Assembly (NCBI GenBank): GCA_910574475.1
Contig: CAJTAT010000003.1
Coordinates: 1-64,000, forward strand
Source: Clostridia bacterium
Lineage (GTDB): Bacteria > Bacillota > Clostridia > Lachnospirales > Lachnospiraceae
Length of the DNA: 64,000 bases
Reading direction: 5' to 3'
Both the position numbers and the translations under genes were made by a program. How positions within the stretch are numbered: position 1 is the first letter of the stretch; each line of letters starts with the position of its first letter. The notes beneath the pieces are model-generated. The model did not search any database. It worked only from the letters and a program-made list of their open reading frames with translations, and was not told where the DNA came from. Below, piece by piece: positions 58,769-64,000 of the stretch.

Positions 58769-60085
58769 ATGGCATACTCAACGTTTAAAGGTGGAATTTA
58801 CCCCCATAAAAGAAAGTATCTTACAAGGGAAAAGCCAGTTAGGGAATATTTGCCTAAGGGAGAGCTGGTATATCCCTTATCTCAGCACATTGGCGGACTA
58901 GCAGTTCCCTTGGTGGAGCCAGGAGAACGTGTGTTGGAGAGGCAGATGATTGCGGAAGCCAGCGGATATATTTCTGCGCCTATTCATGCCTCAGTGTCTG
59001 GTACCGTGAAAGCTATAGAGCCAAGAATGACCGTGTCTGGCATTCCCATCCCATCCATAGTGATTGAAAATGATCATCAGTATGAGCGCGTTTTCTCTCA
59101 GAAGGTAATTCCCTGGCAGGATATGGAGCCAGGAGAGCGGATTCAGAGAATCCAGGAGGCAGGTATTGTGGGACTGGGAGGCGCGGGATTTCCCACACAT
59201 GTAAAGCTTTCTGTGAAGAATCCCAAAAAGATCCGACATGTAATTGTCAATTGTTCAGAGTGCGAGCCATATTTGACCTCTGATTATCGCCGGATGATAG
59301 AAAATCCAGAATGGCTGGCAGAGGGAATGAAGATGGTCTTAAGTCTCTTTGAGCGGGCAGTGGGATTTTTTGCCATTGAAAACAGTAAGAGAGACGCTAT
59401 TACTGCCTTGCAGCTGGCTATTCGACGTGAAAAGCGGATGGAGGTAAAAGTCTTAGAGACAAAGTATCCTCAGGGATCAGAACGAATGTTGATCTATGCC
59501 TGCACCAAAAAAGAGATTCATTCCTCCATGCTTCCGGCAGATGCAGGATGTATTGTCTTGAATGTAGATACAGTTGCGGCTATTTATCAGGCCCTGGTGT
59601 TTGGTCGGCCACTGACAGAACGCACAGTAACTGTTACTGGAAAAGCTTTGGCTCACCCCTGGAATTTTCGTGTGCGAATAGGTACCAGCTTCACAGAGTT
59701 GGTTCAGGCTGCGGGAGGATTTACTTGTGAACCTCAAAAATTTGTGGCTGGAGGCCCGATGATGGGGATTAGTCTCTTTGATCTGGAGGTTCCTGTTGTA
59801 AAGACTTCCTCTGCGCTTTTGTGCATGAGCAAAGATGATGTGGCACGTTTTCATCCTACGGCCTGTATTCGTTGTGGATCCTGTGTAAATGTCTGCCCAG
59901 AACATTTGATGCCTTTAAAGCTTGCTCAACTTGCCCAGCATTATCAGGAAGAGGAATTTCGCAGAATGAATGGAATGGAATGTCTGGAATGTGGAAGCTG
60001 CAGTTATATATGTCCTGCCAGGAGAAGTCTGACTCAGTCAATCAAAGCCATGCGAAGAGACTTATTGGCAAAAGGAAAGCGGTAG
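58769..60085 (+). CDS. rnfC: Rnf complex subunit C
   Basis: Membrane-peripheral subunit of ferredoxin:NAD+ oxidoreductase that binds NADH. 438 residues; the Gly-rich GLGGAGFPTHVKL motif (NADH/FMN region), then the two 4Fe-4S motifs CIRCGSCVNVC (about residues 365-375) and CLECGSCSYIC (about 405-415). An N-terminal barrel-sandwich-like segment. rnfD follows 14 bases downstream. The other subunit genes are missing here. Confidence 0.93.
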   Translation: MAYSTFKGGIYPHKRKYLTREKPVREYLPKGELVYPLSQHIGGLAVPLVEPGERVLERQMIAEASGYISAPIHASVSGTVKAIEPRMTVSGIPIPSIVIENDHQYERVFSQKVIPWQDMEPGERIQRIQEAGIVGLGGAGFPTHVKLSVKNPKKIRHVIVNCSECEPYLTSDYRRMIENPEWLAEGMKMVLSLFERAVGFFAIENSKRDAITALQLAIRREKRMEVKVLETKYPQGSERMLIYACTKKEIHSSMLPADAGCIVLNVDTVAAIYQALVFGRPLTERTVTVTGKALAHPWNFRVRIGTSFTELVQAAGGFTCEPQKFVAGGPMMGISLFDLEVPVVKTSSALLCMSKDDVARFHPTACIRCGSCVNVCPEHLMPLKLAQLAQHYQEEEFRRMNGMECLECGSCSYICPARRSLTQSIKAMRRDLLAKGKR

Positions 60086-60099
60086 AAGGGAGCGTTTAA

Positions 60100-61041
60100 A
60101 TGGAAAAATTAAATCATATATCGGCGTCTCCCCATGTGAGAGGGCCCATGTCAACAGCTAAAATTATGAAGCTTGTGATTGTGGCACTTTTGCCTACAGC
60201 AGCTTTTGGAGTCTTTCATTTTGGGCTACGCGCCCTGTTACATATGGTGGTCTGTATTGTGACTTGCGCACTTACAGAAACCGTCTACGAAGTCCTTACA
60301 AAACGCCCACTTACTGTTTTGGATTTCAGCGCGGTGATAACTGGCCTGCTGCTGGCCTTGACTCTTCCCGTGGGAGCCCCCTTATGGATAGGTGCGGTTG
60401 GTGGAGTCTTTGCTATTTTAGTAGTTAAAATGTTCTTTGGAGGAATTGGACAGAATATTGTAAACCCAGCTTTGGCGGCCCGCTGCTTTTTACTCATTTC
60501 CTTTGCCGGATATCTGACAGATTATACCTGTGACGTCTGCACTGGCCCAACACCTTTAGCTGCACTTAGACAGGGGGAGGAACTGGATTTGTTTGAACTG
60601 CTCCTGGGAAATACAGGCGGATGTATCGGGGAGACTTCTACCTTTGCTATTTTAATTGGAGCAATCTTTTTGCTGAGTATGGGGGTTATCAATCTGAGAA
60701 TTCCCGCGTCTTGTATCCTAGTCTTTATGGGATGTATGATTTTGTTTGGCGGCCACGGCTTTGAAGAGAGTTATCTCGTGACACAACTTTGCGGAGGGGG
60801 ATTGATGCTTGGCGCCTGGTTTATGATGACTGACTATACCACTTCCCCGATTACGAAAGGCGGTCAACTTCTCTATGGGGCAGTGATAGGAGCTCTGGCA
60901 GCTATGTTCCGCCTTGTTGGGAATGTGTCTGAGGGTCTTTCCTATGCAATTCTTTTAGGAAATCTTCTGGTCCCCTTGATTGAGAAAATCACTGTGCCCC
61001 GGGCATTTGGAAAGCGTCCTGGAACCCTTCTGAATAGATGA
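60100..61041 (+). CDS. rnfD: Rnf complex subunit D
   Basis: Integral membrane subunit with about ten helices. The likely flavinylation site is Thr151 in CTGPTPLAAL, equivalent to the SGATPL motif (the FMN is attached by ApbE, whose gene is convergent). 313 residues. The last 53 bases overlap apbE on the other strand. rnfG, rnfE, rnfA and rnfB do not follow. Confidence 0.92.
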   Translation: MEKLNHISASPHVRGPMSTAKIMKLVIVALLPTAAFGVFHFGLRALLHMVVCIVTCALTETVYEVLTKRPLTVLDFSAVITGLLLALTLPVGAPLWIGAVGGVFAILVVKMFFGGIGQNIVNPALAARCFLLISFAGYLTDYTCDVCTGPTPLAALRQGEELDLFELLLGNTGGCIGETSTFAILIGAIFLLSMGVINLRIPASCILVFMGCMILFGGHGFEESYLVTQLCGGGLMLGAWFMMTDYTTSPITKGGQLLYGAVIGALAAMFRLVGNVSEGLSYAILLGNLLVPLIEKITVPRAFGKRPGTLLNR

Positions 61042-62008
61042 CCTGGTTCTCTTTTGTGATAAAGACAGCATAAGTTCCATCAATGCTATCTACCAGATCA
61101 AGACCTCTATCAAGGCCAAGCAAATAACAGGAAGTGCTCAGGGCATCTCCATCGGCAGAATGGGCGGAGATTATCGTAACTGACGCAAGATCGTTTTCAC
61201 AGGGATATCCTGTAGACGGATCCAGAAGATGGTGATAGAGTATCCCATCCTGCTCAAAATAGCGTTCATAGATTCCTGAGGTGACGACGGACTGATCTGT
61301 GATTTCCAGTACATTGCCAATGGTAGTTGTCTGAGAGGCAAAGGGCTGTCGTATCCCAATGCGGAAGGGTGAACCGTCAGGACGTGCACCGATGCAGAGA
61401 ATATTTCCGCCAAGATCAATCGTAGCGCTTGTAACCCCTTGTTCTTTCAAGTATTCTTTCATTCGATCGGCAATATAACCTTTTGCCACAGCACCCAGGT
61501 CAAGCATCATTCCCTCTTCAGCAAAAGAGAGTGTGTCGCCAGAAAGTTCCACTTTTTGATAATTGACTAATGGCAGTTTTTCCTGAATCTCTACAGAATC
61601 TGGAACCCTGGGCTCATCGGAGCCCCAATTCCACAGGGAGGAAACGGGACCAATAGATGGATCAAAGGCGCCCTCGGAGCGAGAGGCGTAAGAGAGGGCA
61701 AGTTCTATAAGTTCTTTTGTCTCACCTGAGAGTTCTGACAGGCTTCCCTGATTCACACGATATATTTCACTGGTCTCTCTGGTACGGCTGAACAGATTTT
61801 CGTAATAGTCACACAGTTCCAGAGCGCTGTCCAGAAGAGAGGTGTCCTGGGAATCATAAATCGTAATTGTGACTACTGTGTTTAATTTAAAGCTTGTTTT
61901 TGTAATTGGATCTGAAGCTCTTTTGCACCCAGGAATCAGGGTAAAAAAAAGCAGGCAGAGGCACCACAGACGGGCAATATAGACTTTTTGTTTCACGTAA
62001 ACATTCAC
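60989..62008 (-). CDS. apbE: FAD:protein FMN transferase (339 aa)
   Basis: Lipoprotein enzyme that attaches FMN to threonines such as that of RnfD. Lipobox IPGC (cysteine near residue 28), DLGAVAKGYIADRM (AKG motif), STGYPCEN and DALSTSCYLLG. ATG 62008 with GGTGA upstream. Its 3' end overlaps rnfD by 53 bases, convergently. Confidence 0.93.
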   Translation of the reverse strand: MNVYVKQKVYIARLWCLCLLFFTLIPGCKRASDPITKTSFKLNTVVTITIYDSQDTSLLDSALELCDYYENLFSRTRETSEIYRVNQGSLSELSGETKELIELALSYASRSEGAFDPSIGPVSSLWNWGSDEPRVPDSVEIQEKLPLVNYQKVELSGDTLSFAEEGMMLDLGAVAKGYIADRMKEYLKEQGVTSATIDLGGNILCIGARPDGSPFRIGIRQPFASQTTTIGNVLEITDQSVVTSGIYERYFEQDGILYHHLLDPSTGYPCENDLASVTIISAHSADGDALSTSCYLLGLDRGLDLVDSIDGTYAVFITKENQVIYSEGFQDAFQMPGAQ

Positions 62009-62063
62009 CTTTCTTTTGTACCATTTTAATAGGAGGGAAAGGGGTATGTCAAGCTCCCAAAAT

Positions 62064-62627
62064 TCAAAGCTTTATCACCTGAACGGGAATGGGTGGGTGA
62101 TTGAGACGATTATAATATTCACTGACAATTACCAGATACTCTTTTTGGTTCAGAGTTTTTAAATATTCTAAAATTTGCGTTTTTTCTTCAAAGCCACTGT
62201 CACCCCCACTATAAATACACATACTTAAGAGCCCATCCTTTTTTAATAATTCCAGACTGGTCTGTATGGCACAGATGCTAGTAGAAGGCCTTGTGGACAA
62301 ATGATGATCACCTCCAGGCAGGTAGCCAAAATTAAAGACAATGCAAGAGATGTTTCCAGCTTCCTTTATATATTGCGCCATATGCTCGTGGCCGTCTAAA
62401 ATCAGCTCCGCAGTGTAATGTGCCGCATCTAGGCGTTGCCTTGTATGCTCCAAAGCCTGATGCTGAATATCAAAGGCATAGACCTTGCCTGAGGGGCCTG
62501 TCAGAGAGCAGAGCAGGAATGTGTCATTGCCATTTCCGGCTGTGGCATCTATACAGATATCACCCTCCTCAACGTGTTCGCGAATAAAGTGGTGACACCA
62601 ACTGGTGATCTGATAGTTTTTCTTCAT
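62064..62627 (-). CDS. mnmM: MnmM/YtqB-type tRNA methyltransferase (187 aa)
   Basis: SAM-dependent methyltransferase of the PF06962 type: DATAGNGNDTFLLC (SAM), the FNFGYLPGGDHHLSTRPST motif and a YSGGDSGFEEK-like end. In B. subtilis YtqB, now MnmM, methylates the wobble uridine of certain tRNAs; the call is by family. Start ATG 62627, 55 bases upstream of apbE on the same strand. Confidence 0.82.
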   Translation of the reverse strand: MKKNYQITSWCHHFIREHVEEGDICIDATAGNGNDTFLLCSLTGPSGKVYAFDIQHQALEHTRQRLDAAHYTAELILDGHEHMAQYIKEAGNISCIVFNFGYLPGGDHHLSTRPSTSICAIQTSLELLKKDGLLSMCIYSGGDSGFEEKTQILEYLKTLNQKEYLVIVSEYYNRLNHPPIPVQVIKL

Positions 62628-62721
62628 GATATATTCCTCAATTATTAATATTTATAGTGCTTTTAGTGTAGCATATACTGTCAGGGAAAGCTATCTGCTC
62701 CTGTAGGGAAAAATAAATTGT

Positions 62722-62750
62722 TTGTAAAAAAGAGAGCTAATTGGTATAAT
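62722..62750 (+). promoter_or_regulatory. promoter with extended -10 for the debranching gene
   Basis: TTGTAA (62722-62727), 17-bp spacer, TATAAT (62745-62750) with TG at 62742-62743. Confidence 0.6.
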
Positions 62751-62808
62751 AAAAATAATTTTCGGGTTCATAAAATTAATGGGGAAAATGTATATAAGGA
62801 GAGGTAGC

Positions 62809-64000
62809 ATGAACAGGGATATAGAACAGACAGCATTAGTAAAGACAGAACTAGATGGCGGAGAGGAAGTGATTAAAATTCCCCGCAATATTCATCTGGT
62901 TCCCATGGACAGGATCAATGGCTATGAAGTTCGTCCGGGATATTATGAAATAAATGGAGCCACAGCAATTCCTGGTGGGGTGAATTTTACAGTACATTCC
63001 CGCAACGCCACCTCAATCAAGCTTTTGCTTTTTCGAAGAGGAGAGAAGGAGCCCTTTGCCGTGCTTCCTTTTCCCCGCCATTATCGAATTGGTGATGTAT
63101 ATTCTATGATTGTATTTAAGCTCAGTATTGAAGAGTTTGAGTATGCCTATCAGGTGGATGGACCTTATGAGCCAGACAAGGGGTTAATCTTTGACTCAAG
63201 TAAATGCCTCCTGGATCCTTACGCTAAAGCTGTGGCAGGACAGGGAGAGTGGGGAAAGCCTGGGTATGGATATGCACGTTATAGAGCCAGAGTAGTAAAA
63301 GATGACTTTGATTGGGGGGCTATGGAACAGCCATTACTTCCAATGGAAGATCTGATTATTTATGAACTCCATGTAAGGGGTTTTACTATGCACGAGTCTT
63401 CAGGAGTTCTGCATCCAGGAACTTTTGCAGGACTTATGGAAAAGCTTCCTTATCTGCTGGAGCTGGGTGTAAATGTGGTGGAGCTCATGCCTATTTTCGA
63501 GTTTGACGAGATGTTGGACTACCGGGAAGTAGATGGCGAAAAACTCTGCAATTACTGGGGCTATAATACTGTGAGCTTTTTTGCGCCAAATACCAGTTAT
63601 ACGGCCAGCACGGAATATAACCGGGAGGGAAATGAGCTGAAGACTCTGATTCAGATGTTTAATAAGCATGGAATTGAGGTCTATCTGGATGTAGTATTTA
63701 ACCATACGGCTGAGGGAGATGAAAATGGTCCCTTCTTTTCCTTCAAAGGATTTGATAATAATATTTATTATATGTTGACACCCGATGGAAAGTATTACAA
63801 TTTCAGTGGCTGTGGCAATGCTGTAAATTGTAATCATCCCATTGTGAGGCAGATGATTTTAGACTGTCTGCGCTATTGGGTGACTACATACAGAGTGGAC
63901 GGTTTTCGGTTCGATCTGGCGTCTATCCTGGGGCGCAATGAAGATGGAACGCCTATGAATCAGCCGCCATTGCTTCAAGATCTGGCTTTTGATCCTATTT
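62809..64000 (+). CDS. glycogen debranching enzyme GlgX-like (partial, 3' end outside window)
   Basis: GH13 isoamylase-type enzyme. The N-terminal beta-sandwich (CBM48, about residues 45-150) precedes the barrel with YELHVRGFTMHES, DVVFNHTAEGDENG and GFRFDLAS, where the aspartate at about residue 369 is the nucleophile. It cleaves alpha-1,6 branches in glycogen. AAGGAGAGG precedes ATG 62809. Only ~397 codons are seen and the frame is open at the window end. Confidence 0.88.
   Translation, partial: MNRDIEQTALVKTELDGGEEVIKIPRNIHLVPMDRINGYEVRPGYYEINGATAIPGGVNFTVHSRNATSIKLLLFRRGEKEPFAVLPFPRHYRIGDVYSMIVFKLSIEEFEYAYQVDGPYEPDKGLIFDSSKCLLDPYAKAVAGQGEWGKPGYGYARYRARVVKDDFDWGAMEQPLLPMEDLIIYELHVRGFTMHESSGVLHPGTFAGLMEKLPYLLELGVNVVELMPIFEFDEMLDYREVDGEKLCNYWGYNTVSFFAPNTSYTASTEYNREGNELKTLIQMFNKHGIEVYLDVVFNHTAEGDENGPFFSFKGFDNNIYYMLTPDGKYYNFSGCGNAVNCNHPIVRQMILDCLRYWVTTYRVDGFRFDLASILGRNEDGTPMNQPPLLQDLAFDPI

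Overview
The window looks like the chromosome of a spore-forming anaerobic Firmicute, most likely a Lachnospiraceae with an acetogen-like metabolism (a Blautia-type organism is my best guess; this is inference). Support: a GerA-family spore germination protein, Gram-positive lipoproteins, a T-box leader, PduL in place of Pta next to AckA, a CO dehydrogenase operon, Rnf subunits and a biotin-dependent sodium-pump decarboxylase operon. No tRNA, rRNA or CRISPR array was seen.

The first ~5.5 kb is the right part of a mobilizable transposon. It carries a sigma-70-like regulator, MobC, a relaxase, a small TnpW-like protein and a large TnpX-type serine recombinase, with a cluster of hairpins before mobC that could be oriT. 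Its left end is outside the window; its right end lies just before an rluA-type gene.

From 5.5 to 24 kb: an RNA pseudouridine synthase and YgiQ radical-SAM protein, a small lipoprotein, a HAD phosphatase, the GerA-family gene with a forespore-type promoter, a large TPR protein with a degenerate J-like N-terminus paired with an HscC-type Hsp70, a YbaK deacylase, a partial tetrapyrrole set (precorrin-2 dehydrogenase, hemB, hemL), a lactonase-like beta-propeller, pduL-ackA (acetate and ATP formation), and yceD-rpmF.

From 24 to 46 kb: an uncharacterised HExxH protein divergent from glnA across a large palindrome, a CODH/CooF/NAD(P)-oxidoreductase operon, four consecutive secreted cell-wall or lipoprotein genes, a leucine T-box followed by leuA, a nitrilase, thrC, mntP, a calcium-type P-ATPase, a membrane protein, cardiolipin synthase and a CBS protein.

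From 46 to 64 kb: a five-gene biotin carboxyltransferase/sodium pump operon that includes both an acyl-CoA-type and an oxaloacetate/pyruvate-type carboxyltransferase and contains a 108-bp tandem repeat; a DUF362 protein; a flavoprotein; cmk-ispH-rpsA with an internal promoter; a CmpB-type membrane protein with rnfC and rnfD but no rnfG/E/A/B; apbE on the opposite strand; an mnmM-type methyltransferase; and a glycogen-debranching gene cut by the window end. The most unusual items are the 108-bp structured tandem repeat, the orphan rnfCD with convergent apbE, the dual-carboxyltransferase operon and the 19-20-bp palindromic repeat shared by the glnA and leuA upstream regions.
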